Assembly: GCA_003254925.1 (NCBI GenBank) | Contig: QANZ01045410.1 | Span: forward strand, 61,806-125,805 | Reading direction: 5' to 3' | Length of the DNA stretch: 64,000 bases | Source of the DNA: Chamaecrista fasciculata | Lineage: Eukaryota; Streptophyta; Magnoliopsida; Fabales; Fabaceae | Part shown: positions 46,101 through 54,442 of the stretch, one piece after another | Position numbering within the stretch: the stretch's first letter is position 1 | Layout of the letters: every line of letters starts with the position of its first letter | The notes under the pieces: model-generated | Database searches by the model: none | What the model was told of the DNA's origin: nothing | Seen by the model: only the letters and a program-made list of their open reading frames with translations | Position numbers and translations under genes: made by a program

Positions 46101-46875
46101 TCCCTCAAAGTCGTCACAATTTGACCAAAAAAAAAACAAATCTTGCCACTCAATTTCTCTAGGATCAACTCAATAGATTGTATACCCTCAATACAAGAAA
46201 AATATACAGTAAACTGCAAATGGGAAAATTGTAATGCTGGATTGAACCTGTTCTGCAACCCTGAAGCATTTTTTCTTAAGCAATTTCACAGGTTTTGAAG
46301 AAGTAAGGAGCGCATTGCTATACGTCAATGTTCAACTCAGTATTTTGGTGTCTTAGGCTGGAGAGTGACAGGATTTTCAAATATAAATTATTTTCTAGCC
46401 ACTTCAAAGGACTAATGGGGTCTTCTTGTCTCCATTATGTAACGGAGAATAATAGCTTTTAAGAGGAATTTCACTTTCAAACATGCATCGGCATTGCAGG
46501 CTATTCCTTCGTGCCTTTCTACTATTAGTTTCCAGAAAAAGATAATCAAGACTTCAATTATAATTTATAAATCATGTATTGTTCTACAATTTTATTTTTC
46601 TTTTCTATAAGTAAAACCCAAGAATCTAGATCCTCCCTAGTTTTCCGAAGTTCAAACAAATAAATTACGTGCTTACTAATAGTGAGCATTTTAGTAGAAA
46701 TGCGATGTAAAGAAAAATAATAATAATAATAATAGCTAAAAATCACTAGATATAATAAAATTCAGTACTGAAAATGGGGGAAAGAAAGTTACAGACGAAC
46801 TTACATGAATAAGAGCCACAATGTAATTGAAAGTAACAAGAATCCAAACAGGAACTTGACAGGTGAAGCTGCCAT
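28115..46875 (-). CDS. SAB: SABRE/KIP giant lipid-transfer protein, N-terminal 1825 aa only (3' part missing)
   Basis: Exons (minus): 46875-46805, 45789-45678, 44433-44173, 43883-43618, 43095-42873, 41957-41787, 41675-41598, 40528-40277, 38185-36077, 30250-28417, 28227-28130; 1825 codons, every junction in frame. The start MAASPVKFLFGFLLLSITLW is a membrane anchor; ILGASVGFRVGGWKCLRDVV follows. Later landmarks: GKWRKVRMLRSASGTTP, MDWDCESGKPLNHYLFGLP, and the end EGTRHFMVNVIEPQFNLHSE. SABRE proteins (about 2600 aa; HOB/BLTP2/FMP27 superfamily) are thought to form a long lipid-conducting groove at endoplasmic-reticulum contact sites, and in Arabidopsis they control cell expansion and pollen-tube growth. 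The expected continuation, roughly 800 residues, is absent from the window. Reading through the last donor gives four residues and TAG (28115-28117). Introns carry a copia element and MITEs. Truncated gene or assembly break; the family call is very secure. Confidence 0.9.
30585..30756 (+). repeat. Left LTR of the copia element
   Basis: 172 bp, TGTAAG...ACTTATA. It contains TCTATATATACACTGC, a plausible TATA region, about 55 bp before its end. It differs from the right LTR by A/C near 30618 and A/T near 30651. Confidence 0.95.
30757..30768 (+). other. Primer-binding site (initiator tRNA-Met)
   Basis: TGGTATCAGAGC immediately follows the LTR. It is complementary to the 3' end of plant initiator tRNA-Met, as in most copia elements. 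Confidence 0.95.
31028..31792 (+). pseudogene. copia gag (capsid-like) segment, frame broken at 3' end
   Basis: ATG at 31028. A Pro/Ala-rich start is followed by the copia gag core (KLEATNFLNWRRQVLAAVKG, then YDCFITSMNTRAESF). The frame stops at about 31790; the nucleocapsid part continues in another frame, so an indel lies near 31765-31790. Confidence 0.9.
31842..32552 (+). pseudogene. copia nucleocapsid zinc knuckle and protease segment
   Basis: A Gln/Gly-rich stretch is followed by the CCHC knuckle CQLCGKTGHMAFQC and the protease active-site motif WYPDSGASCHVT. The pre-integrase part after about 32380 is in another frame, marking a second indel. Confidence 0.9.
32594..33124 (+). pseudogene. 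copia pre-integrase and integrase catalytic segment
   Basis: HKRLGHPSD and CNSCCLGKHHK (zinc-binding His/Cys), then integrase core residues in IHSDVWGP, FQSDGGGEF and HTPEQNGLA. The frame is lost just after the catalytic Glu, near 33090, and stops at 33122. Confidence 0.9.
33130..34644 (+). pseudogene. copia integrase C-terminus and reverse transcriptase segment
   Basis: AQSSLPLTFWDHAISTATYL and FLGYDNKHKGYKCF (integrase C-terminus), a Ser-rich linker, then reverse transcriptase motifs KARLVAKGFNQRPG, HQVDVNNAFLNG, SLYGLKQAPRAW and the active site YVDDIIITGS. It ends at a stop near 34642; the connection to RNase H is frameshifted and looks shortened. Confidence 0.92.
34650..35207 (+). pseudogene. 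copia RNase H segment
   Basis: TRPEIAFSVNKVCQFM, FCDSDWASDVHDRKSTSGF and STEAEFKSLATT are RNase H landmarks. A TGA at about 35205-35207 interrupts the frame where the family continues; a C-to-T change at a CpG would explain it. Some family-typical sequence continues beyond the stop toward the polypurine tract. Confidence 0.88.
35336..35507 (+). repeat. Right LTR of the copia element
   Basis: 172 bp copy of the left LTR, preceded by the polypurine tract GAGGGGGGA (35327-35335). Confidence 0.95.
38969..39478. mobile_element. Mutator-type MITE in a SABRE intron, 510 bp, 10 bp TSD
   Basis: The perfect 10 bp duplication CTTTTTATTT lies at 38959-38968 and 39479-39488. The ends are inverted (GACTAAAACCCTATTTTGAT; right end ATAGGTTTTTAGTC) with mirrored TTGGTCCCTC/GAGGGACTAAA motifs. 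Non-coding. Confidence 0.88.
40003..40262. mobile_element. hAT-type MITE (ACCGGACCGG family), 260 bp, 8 bp TSD, beside a SABRE splice donor
   Basis: The perfect 8 bp duplication AGCACAAC lies at 39995-40002 and 40263-40270. The inverted ends share GTTAT and AAAACCGGACCGG. Subterminal GGTTCAACCGG/CCGGTCC motifs flank an AT core, with one N at 40158. In transcript order the element starts 13-14 bp inside the intron after SABRE exon 8; the donor GT is at 40276-40275. Confidence 0.92.
41355..41385. repeat. (GA)n microsatellite
   Basis: GAGAGCGAGAGAGAGAGAGA followed by CGCACACACA, in a SABRE intron. Confidence 0.9.
44486..44599. repeat. 57 bp direct tandem duplication in a SABRE intron
   Basis: CACAAGTCTGCTAACAAAAC and the following sequence through GACTATGAT occur twice (44486 and 44543), differing at one base (ATTATAATG versus ATTAGAATG). 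Confidence 0.92.
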
Positions 46876-47640
46876 TTTCATAAGGAAGAGTAATTCCTCT
46901 CCAGCAACAGGTGAATTTCAATCATGTTCTCGAAATGACCCAAGATGAAGAAAACTGAACACTCTTCTCTCACGTGAATTCATAGTGACTGAACCAAAAG
47001 AACCCTAGAATTTAGCCACTAAAAATATCTTCAACAGAAAGAAGAAGACTGAGAATCCGACTTGGTCTCGGCGTGATCAGAAGAGAAAACGTTGATTATA
47101 TTGGACTTAGATTAGATCCGAAGCGCGAGGTGTTCGGTGATCAAAGACAAAGAGACAAAGAGAGAGAAATCAAACGGGGATTTAGAGATCTGGTGCGACG
47201 CGGGTGCAGGAGAAATAGGATGCACGTCGGTCCGATTTTCTTTTATTATTTGTTTTTTTGCTTGCAAATGCAATAATGGGGATTTGGGGAAACGTGCCGC
47301 GAGATGTCACTTTCTGGAGTATTATTTATATAAGCGGAGAGGCCGGCTTCGAATTTCCGTAAGCGTCTCTGGCGGTAAGTGCAAAGATCTATAATTTGTC
47401 AACGCTGCGTTTGATCTCTCGGTAGCGGTTATTGGCGTTAGTTGATGTGCCCGCGCACATTCACTCTTGTAGTAATTAATACTAATTGTGAATTTGTGAT
47501 ATTGATTTGCAAGGAATTTGCTAAAAATAAAATTTGAAAGGAAGGGTGTGATCATACCAAATCTTCATATATTATTTGGTCTTTTTTATATTACTTTATA
47601 ATGATTTATTGTTACATTAATCAAATAATGTGTTAGGATT
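46876..47640. promoter_or_regulatory. SABRE 5' leader and upstream region
   Basis: 765 bp upstream of the SABRE start. The proximal part is A/G-rich; 47080-47450 is less AT-rich (GCGACGCGGGTGCAGG, GTGCCGCGAGATG). TTATTTATATAAGCGG near 47323 could be a TATA region for a plus-strand transcript, but no gene follows. Open frames here are short and unlike known proteins. Confidence 0.35.
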
Positions 47641-49232
47641 TGTATCAAAATGAGACACGAAATAATGAATTGAAAGTGTTATTTTGTAGTCTTTTATATA
47701 TTAATTGATTATTATTATATTTAGAGGTGTTGCTTAATCTTTCACTTAGTTATTTCACACCAAACATCACAACAAAAGACATTCAAGTAAGCATAATCGA
47801 AGATTGAAACAGTTGATGAAAAAGAAGACAAGCCTGCAAGGATTGTGCTGTCATATTGAACTAGCGATGCAAGTGATTTTGTCAGCATGACATAAGGATA
47901 ACGTCATAGATCGGAATTAGAGAAGAAGAGGTTGAGCTGTCGGTGAGCCGTCATAGAGCCCGACATCGTAAGGGTTCTTGGTCGAAGTTAGATAACTGAC
48001 TCCCAAATATCTGGAAATCCAAGTCGTTGCACAATTGTCAGCGAGAATCTATTGAGCCGGCGCATAGCACGACGGTGCAAGGCCAAATTTTATTTATAAA
48101 TAGATCTCGTCATTTCCAAGTTAAGGGATGCACTTCAGAGAAGACACATTTTAGAAACACACCGTTACTTTGCCGAAAGTATGAGTAACTAATCATTCGA
48201 TACTTCGAAGAGGAATCCAACGATATGGACAGAGTTCATCGATCATAGTACAAGGGAGTTGTTGTTTTAGTTATGTTTATATTTTAGTAGTTCATAATTT
48301 ATGATCAATGGTTAATATAATTAATTAAACAATTAATCTTATGATTGCTTTAATTTTGTCACACAAATTATTAGTTTGGCATGTATTTATGCTGTTAGGT
48401 GTTTACATTAATAGTTAATAAAATGTACTAATACTATTCATTGCTGGTTGTTGAGTGATATATCCTAACTCTTGTTTGTCGGCATTGTTGAATTAAAGTT
48501 GTCTTTGGAGTTGTGATCTCCATAAGTAGATTGCCCAATTGGGGGTGAATTACAAAATCGTTATGATCCAGTATTTTTTTTTTCAATTAATTTATGATTC
48601 AGTATTTTGTGTGAGCACAATATATAGTAGAATGTGATTGACTCGAGCATAACCAAGTAACAATAACTTCATATTTTTATTGGACAAGGAAAACCTTTTG
48701 TAAAGTGTATGTTTATTATATTGTTTTACTCTACTATCATTAAACTGTTCACCAGTTCGAAACTGCACACAATTTTCTTCCATTTTACAAAGGGTTCCGC
48801 GAAAAATTTAACATTAGAATGTTATATATTAAGACATATCTCAAATATTAAATTTGATTTCCTTTAAACGCCTTAAAGGGAGACATGCGTTTTGAATTAC
48901 AACAATGACTATAGAATAATGTCCATAATTTCACATTATATAACAATGTTATTTGGATGACATGAGGTAGCAATTTGGATGGATACGAGTGTTTGGAAGA
49001 GGTGTCATATTTATTATTTTATTTGTATGTTTTATAGTTATATACATCATAAAATATTTATTATTTATTTGTTAAATTTTTATTATTTTATAAAATAACA
49101 TACGGCTTCCCGAACCCTTTATACTTTTAAAATTTTTCGTATTCCATATCTTAACACGTACCCATACTCGTATGCACGCAACATAGGTGTGTATATGTGA
49201 AAATTGCACCTACTTCGATGGAGTTAAATAAG
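47641..49232. other. Intergenic region with an unassigned repeat-like block
   Basis: No gene. 47820-48130 is more GC-rich than its surroundings (GTCGGTGAGCCGTCATAGAG, then GAGCCGGCGCATAGCACGAC) and could be a decayed LTR fragment, but I see no matching second LTR. The rest is AT-rich. Confidence 0.4.
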
Positions 49233-49535
49233 GCTCCGTTTGGTACCCTTTTGGGTATGTAAAGGAAAGGGTTTTACAAGGGAAAAATTGTGAGGGAAAG
49301 GAAAAGTAGTTGAGGGAATGTAAAGTAGGTAAAGATTGAAAGTGTTTGGTATAAAAAGGTATGGGAAGGAAAGTAAAATAGATATAAAAAAAAATGACAA
49401 AAATGCCCTTCCCATAACTACCACCAGACTGNATCCACTTTACATAGCTCAAATTACCATACCAAACACATGAAAATCTTGAAAACCGTGCCCTTTTACA
49501 TTGTAAAAGTCATCTCCTCCCTACCAAACGGAGCC
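49233..49535. mobile_element. Tourist-like (PIF/Harbinger) MITE, 303 bp, TAA TSD
   Basis: Ends GGCTCCGTTTGGTACC and (inverted) CTACCAAACGGAGCC, flanked by TAA at 49230-49232 and 49536-49538. A TAA-type 3 bp duplication with a GGC-start is characteristic of Tourist elements. One N at 49432. Confidence 0.85.
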
Positions 49536-49864
49536 TAAACCTTCCAAGCATGAACGAAATGCAGAAAATGAAATTCTTAGACAAGCTGAGCAAAGCGATT
49601 ATATTTGCTCATTGATGAATTTCTACATTTTCTACAAGTAAGAAGAGGAGCTTTTCACTAGTGTTCCACTTTACAAAGACGGAGACGAAGATAGATAAAT
49701 ACATGAAAATTGAAATCAAGAAACGGGTGTGAACTGTGAAGAGTGCTTGAAATGTTTACCACCATAAGAATTAATCAATGTATGATGAAAAAATCTCTTC
49801 TCACTGGTATATATCTTTAAGTTGACTCTTTGTCGTTAAAATCTAAAGGTCAACAGTACCCAAA

Positions 49865-50086
49865 AAAAGAAAAATCTAAAGGTCAGAATTTTATTTTTGT
49901 CCTCAAATTATGGGGCAAGTTTTATTTTGGTCCTAAAACTATTTTTTATTCCATGTTAGTCCTCAAACTTTCACATTTATTTTTATTTTGATCATTGAAA
50001 TATGATTTCGTCAAGTTTTTGCTGTTATATATAACCTAGACATGTGAGATAAATCATTTCTCTTTTATATGTGTCTTAAAAAGTGA
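49865..50086. mobile_element. Left half of a family B MITE, interrupted by the ZF-HD element
   Basis: TTTTGTCCTCAAATTATGGG, TTTTGGTCCTAAAACTATTT and AAATATGATTTCGTCAAG match the left half of 16065-16600, up to the AAGTGAGTT block, where the next transposon begins. I find no right half after 52365. Confidence 0.7.
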
Positions 50087-50096
50087 GTTTACAAAA

Positions 50097-52355
50097 GAGT
50101 AAAATAACTTCCCGGTCCCTGATTTTTGCACTCGCTGACAGATAGGTCCCTGAATTTTACCCATTGTACTAGTCGGTCTCCGAAATTTACAAACACCTAA
50201 CTAATTGGTCCCTCCGTCATATTGGGGTTACAAAAATGCTGACATGGTAACGGACGCTGATGAGTCCCGTTATCGCCACGTCAGCACCGTTATATTCCAA
50301 AAAAATAAAAAAATAAAAAGCTGTCACGTCATAAAATAGTAACACATAAGCATTTCCTCATTGTACTTATAGGTCCCTGACCAATTTTTATCCCATTATT
50401 CTCAATTCTCCCTCTTCTTCATCATCTTCATTCATTTTAGTCCCAAATCCTCAAAATAAAATTGTAAAGTGTCCCAAAACTCTTTCAAACATTCAAATTT
50501 AGTCCTTAAAAATATTTAAAACCCTAAACCCAAAAGCCTAAAACCCCAAACCTTAAACCCTAAAAAAAGTTTGAATTCAACAATTAGGTCCTTGACCCAT
50601 TTTTATTCCATTATTCTCAATTGCCCCTCTTTTTCATCATCTTCATTCATTTTAGTCCCAAATCCTCAAAATAAAATTGTAAAGTGTCCCAAAAACTCTT
50701 TCAAACATTCCAATTTAGTCCTTAAAAATATTAAAAACCTTAAACCCTAAACCCCTAAAACTTAAAAAAAATTTTAATCTTAATCTTCATCTTCCCAATT
50801 TAATATAAATTCCTAATTTTATTTTAATCCCTAAACCCTCTAATTTTTTTTAATCATCTTTTTCATCTTCATCAATTAATTTCATCTTCACCACCATTAA
50901 CGGCGTCTATCTTTCCGAAAGTGTTCTTGTTATTGTGCATCCAAACCATCAAAACCCACGGTCTACCCCAATCTCATGGCAAAACTCTTGAACCAATTCC
51001 TCGTCTCTTTTCTGCATCTTCCACCCAACTTTCTCTGCAAACTAGTTCATCTTATCCTTCTGATCTTGCGTGAACTTGGTCCTGAACCGCTTCCTCGCGT
51101 TCGGGCTCGGCGTCCCCAAAGTGTGAGCCGGAGCCGCCGTGCTCTTCGGATGAGCTGATAACCCAATTGACAGAGCCAGAAGCATGTGCGGCGCCGAGGG
51201 GTAGTACGACGACGAGATCGGCGGCGGGGAAGCTGAATTGGGGCTCCGATTCGACGCCTGAGACGGCGGAGGCGGCGGTGCGTGGTGTCGATGGAGTGGC
51301 TGATACTCGATTACATGGGTCACCGAAAATGGCTCCTCTGGCTCACGGCGGTGGAAATTGCGGTGGCAGTCGCAGGCGGCGCACTTGATTGAGCTGGCGT
51401 CGGCGGAATTGGAGTTCGGAGATGGCATGAAATATTTCATCTATTTGGATTTAAGAGTTAAAGAGTTAAAAAAAATGGAATGAATTTTTTTAGGGTTTAG
51501 GGGTGAAGATGAAATTAATTGATGAAGATGAAAAAGATGATTAAAAGAAAATTAGAGGGTTTAGGGATTAAAATAAAATTCGGGATTTATGTTAAATTGG
51601 GAAGATGAAGATTAAGATTAAAAAAAAATTTAAGCTTAAAGGGTTTAGGGTTTAGGGTTTAAGGTTTTTAATATTTTTAAGGACTAAATTGGAATGTTTG
51701 GAAGAGTTTTTGGGACATTTTACAATTTTATTTTGAGGATTTTGGACTAAAATGAATGAAGATGATGAAAAAGAGGGGGAATTGAGAATAATGGAATAAA
51801 AATGGGTCAAGGACCTAATTGTTGAACTCAAACCTTTTTTTAGGGTTTAAGGTTTGGGGTTTTAGGGTTTTGGGTTTAGGGTTTGGAGTTTGGGGTTTTA
51901 GGGTTTAGGGTTTTAAATATTTTTAAGGACTAAATTGGAATGTATGAAAGAGTTTTGGGACACTTTACAATTTTATTTTGAGGATTTGGGACTAAAATGA
52001 ATGAAGATGATGAAGAAGAGGGTGAATTGAGAATAATGGGATAAAAATGGGCCAGTGACCTATAAGTGCAATGAGGAAATGATGATGTGTCACTATTTTA
52101 TGACGTGGCAGCTTTTTTTTTAATTTTTTTGGAATATAACGGTGCTGACGTGGACATAACGGGACACATCAGCGCATAACGGGACACATCAGCGTCCGTT
52201 ATGGCCACGTCAGCATTTTTGTAATGCCAATATGATGGAGGGACCAATTAGTTAGGCGTTTGCAAATTTCGGTGACCGGCTAGTACAATGGGTAAAATTC
52301 AAGGACCTATTTGTCAGCGAGTGCAAAAATCAGGGACCGAGAAGTTATTTTACTC
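50097..52355. mobile_element. Mutator-like element with captured ZF-HD gene fragment (Pack-MULE type), 2259 bp
   Basis: The perfect 10 bp duplication GTTTACAAAA lies at 50087-50096 and 52356-52365. Ends are inverted: GAGTAAAATAACTTCCCGGT on the left; ACCGAGAAGTTATTTTACTC on the right. Inverted arms extend about 800 bp each (TTTTTGCACTCGCTGACAGA; GCCACGTCAGCACCGTTATA; AATTGTAAAGTGTCCCAAAA). Each arm contains telomere-like CCCTAAA/TTTAGGG strings. The unique centre (about 50900-51440) is a gene fragment from a zinc-finger homeodomain factor. No transposase is present. Confidence 0.92.
50915..51440 (-). pseudogene. Captured fragment of a zinc-finger homeodomain (ZF-HD) transcription factor gene
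   Basis: The minus strand reads [20 protein letters not shown] then [15 protein letters not shown], the second half of the ZF-HD dimerisation zinc finger. A Pro/Ser-rich linker follows, then the start of the homeodomain, [21 protein letters not shown] then interrupts; the same frame goes on with FAEKVGWKMQKRDEELVQEF, and a further frameshift falls before the third helix near 50930. The first half of the zinc finger is missing. ZF-HD genes are usually intronless, so capture from DNA cannot be told from capture of a cDNA. Two disabling changes make a functional protein unlikely, though RNA from it could interfere with parental genes. Confidence 0.85.
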
Positions 52356-52370
52356 GTTTACAAAAAGAAA

Positions 52371-52886
52371 AGGGTCAATTACACTTTGGTACCTTGTAGT
52401 TTGACCTCATTCTACTTTGATACCATGTGGTTTAAAACGTGACACTTTGGTGCCCCTGAGGTATGTATCGTTAACACTTTGGTACCATGAACAATTTTTT
52501 CATTAAATTTTGACGAAATTTCGCACATGTATCTGACATGCATCACTCAAACTCGATTTTCTGTAACTTTTGGCCAAAACAAAGATCAAATACAATCTGG
52601 ATTTCGAAAAACAAATCTCAAATTTCTTGGATTTTAGAGGTGTTTTTCGACGTCTAAATTGTTTTTAACCATTATTTTGGCCAAAAGTTAGAGAAAAACG
52701 AGTTTTAGTGAGCCATGTGAGATGCACGAGCGATGCACATGCAAAATTCCGTCCAAATCTAACAGAAAATTGTTCAAGGTACCAAAGTGTTAGCAATACA
52801 TACCTTAGGGTATCAAAATGTTACGTTTTAAACCACAGGGTACTAGGATTGTAAATTTTTCAGGGTACCAAAGTGTTTCACAAAAG
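52371..52886. mobile_element. TIR element with CACTTTGGTACC ends, about 515 bp
   Basis: Left: GGGTCAATTACACTTTGGTA, GGTTTAAAACGTGACACTTT, AACTTTTGGCCAAAA. Right, inverted: CAGGGTACCAAAGTGTTTCA, ATGTTACGTTTTAAACCAC, TTTTGGCCAAAAGTT. Inverted arms of about 200 bp make it foldback-like. It abuts the right end of the ZF-HD element. No clean target duplication. Confidence 0.8.
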
Positions 52887-53108
52887 AGATTTTTCAAATT
52901 TTTCACAAAACTCGCGAACTTTATGAATAGAATGATTACTGAAAAATTTGTCCAAACTTCACTTTTGTGAAACATTTTCAATTCATTTCACAATTGTGGT
53001 AATGACTTAATGCATCCATATATAATTTTCACAACAACAATATTAGGATTGTAATTGCCGTTACGAACTACAATTTGCATCCATGATTCAGATCTTTACT
53101 CTGCTAAA

Positions 53109-53454
53109 CTAGGAAGCATGGACACTTCATTTTGAAGGCGTGTCGCCGTGTCAGACACGTGTCAGTGTCCGACACTCGTATGACACCGACACGACACATA
53201 TATATAAATTTTAGAATATAAATCAATTTTTTGTAACTTTAACATGATAGGCAAGAGAAAATAATAATAGATATGACATATATTATGAATAAAAATTGTA
53301 ATTTTTAATTTTTTCATTAAAAATTATGAATATTTAATTATTTATATATATAAATATATGCCGTGTCGTGTCGCGTAATTTTGAGAGTTTGACGTGTCGC
53401 TGTGTCCGTGTCCGTGTCGTGTCCCGTGTCCGTGTCAGTGTCCATGCTTCATAG
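53109..53454. mobile_element. 346 bp hAT-type MITE, copy 2
   Basis: The perfect 8 bp duplication CTGCTAAA lies at 53101-53108 and 53455-53462. It is the same element as 16748-17093 but in opposite orientation (its left arm TTCATTTTGAAGGCGTGTCG corresponds to the right arm of copy 1). Confidence 0.93.
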
Positions 53455-53462
53455 CTGCTAAA

Positions 53463-54442
53463 TGATGTTATTTATTGCAATTTGGACCTTTCCTTTTGAT
53501 TTGGTTAGCATGAAAGCATTCCAAATTATGGAAAGGATTATGTTAACTTAACCTCCTATTCCCCTCTCCCTTCTCCTTCAATCACTTCCTCACTCTTTTG
53601 ATTCTTTTATGATATTATTTTCTAAGAAAAAATTAAAGAAAGATTTTTTACATTTTTATTATAAAAGTGTTACAAGGTCTAACTCACTTCAAAGGCCAAA
53701 AATATCAAAGGATTGACAAGTTGTATATATGTATTGAAACAATCCTCTTCCATTGATAACTCTTTTAAGATCAATTAAGCTTGGTAAAAAAAATCATTTA
53801 ATTACAAAATTAATTTATATTCTCCTTCTTTAATGAGTGGTCATGCGAAAAGATAATACTTTTTTTTTTTTTTACTATGATTGATATGCCGAAAATTATT
53901 ACAACATGTTATTGAAAAACCTTGCAAAAATATAAAAAAAAAAAAAAAAAATTCCAAAAATTTGTCTGATTTTCTACCAATATGCCGACACCGCAATATG
54001 GTTGCTGAGATGGTCTTAACTCTTAACGTATTTGCTAGGATCATTGCAAGCATCACCTTATTGCAATTAGTAATTGCCATTATCGCTCAACATTGTTATT
54101 GATAAAGAGTTCACGGGCTAAAGACAGAAGTGCAAGCAAGAGATCGATTTTTCTTTAATGAAACTCAAAACTACTATAGTGTATAGTTCTCATCAAATGA
54201 TTTTACATGAGGCTTTTGGGTTCAATGTGATTTCAGAAAATAAAATATTTTTGTTTAAATTATTTTCTTCAAAAAGCCATAGAATCAGTTGAAGTGAATG
54301 ACGTTCCCTCCCTCCCTCCAATTGGAGGCAAGATAGCATTGAAGTTTGTACAAGATATACGTACATTGTCAAAGAATACAGATTTCAGTTCACTCGAGTC
54401 TTTGACAAGAATGCTTTAATACTTCAATGTAATGAGTATATC
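53463..54442. other. Intergenic region downstream of the plastid transporter gene
   Basis: AT-rich, with homopolymer runs near 53860 and 53936. Open frames here are short and unlike known proteins. No element ends recognised. Confidence 0.5.

Noticed and set aside
47820-48130. Possible solo LTR
   Set aside because: GC-rich and repeat-like, but no TG...CA termini, no flanking duplication and no second LTR could be identified.
51167-51388. 73-codon plus-strand frame
   Set aside because: Antisense shadow of the captured ZF-HD fragment.
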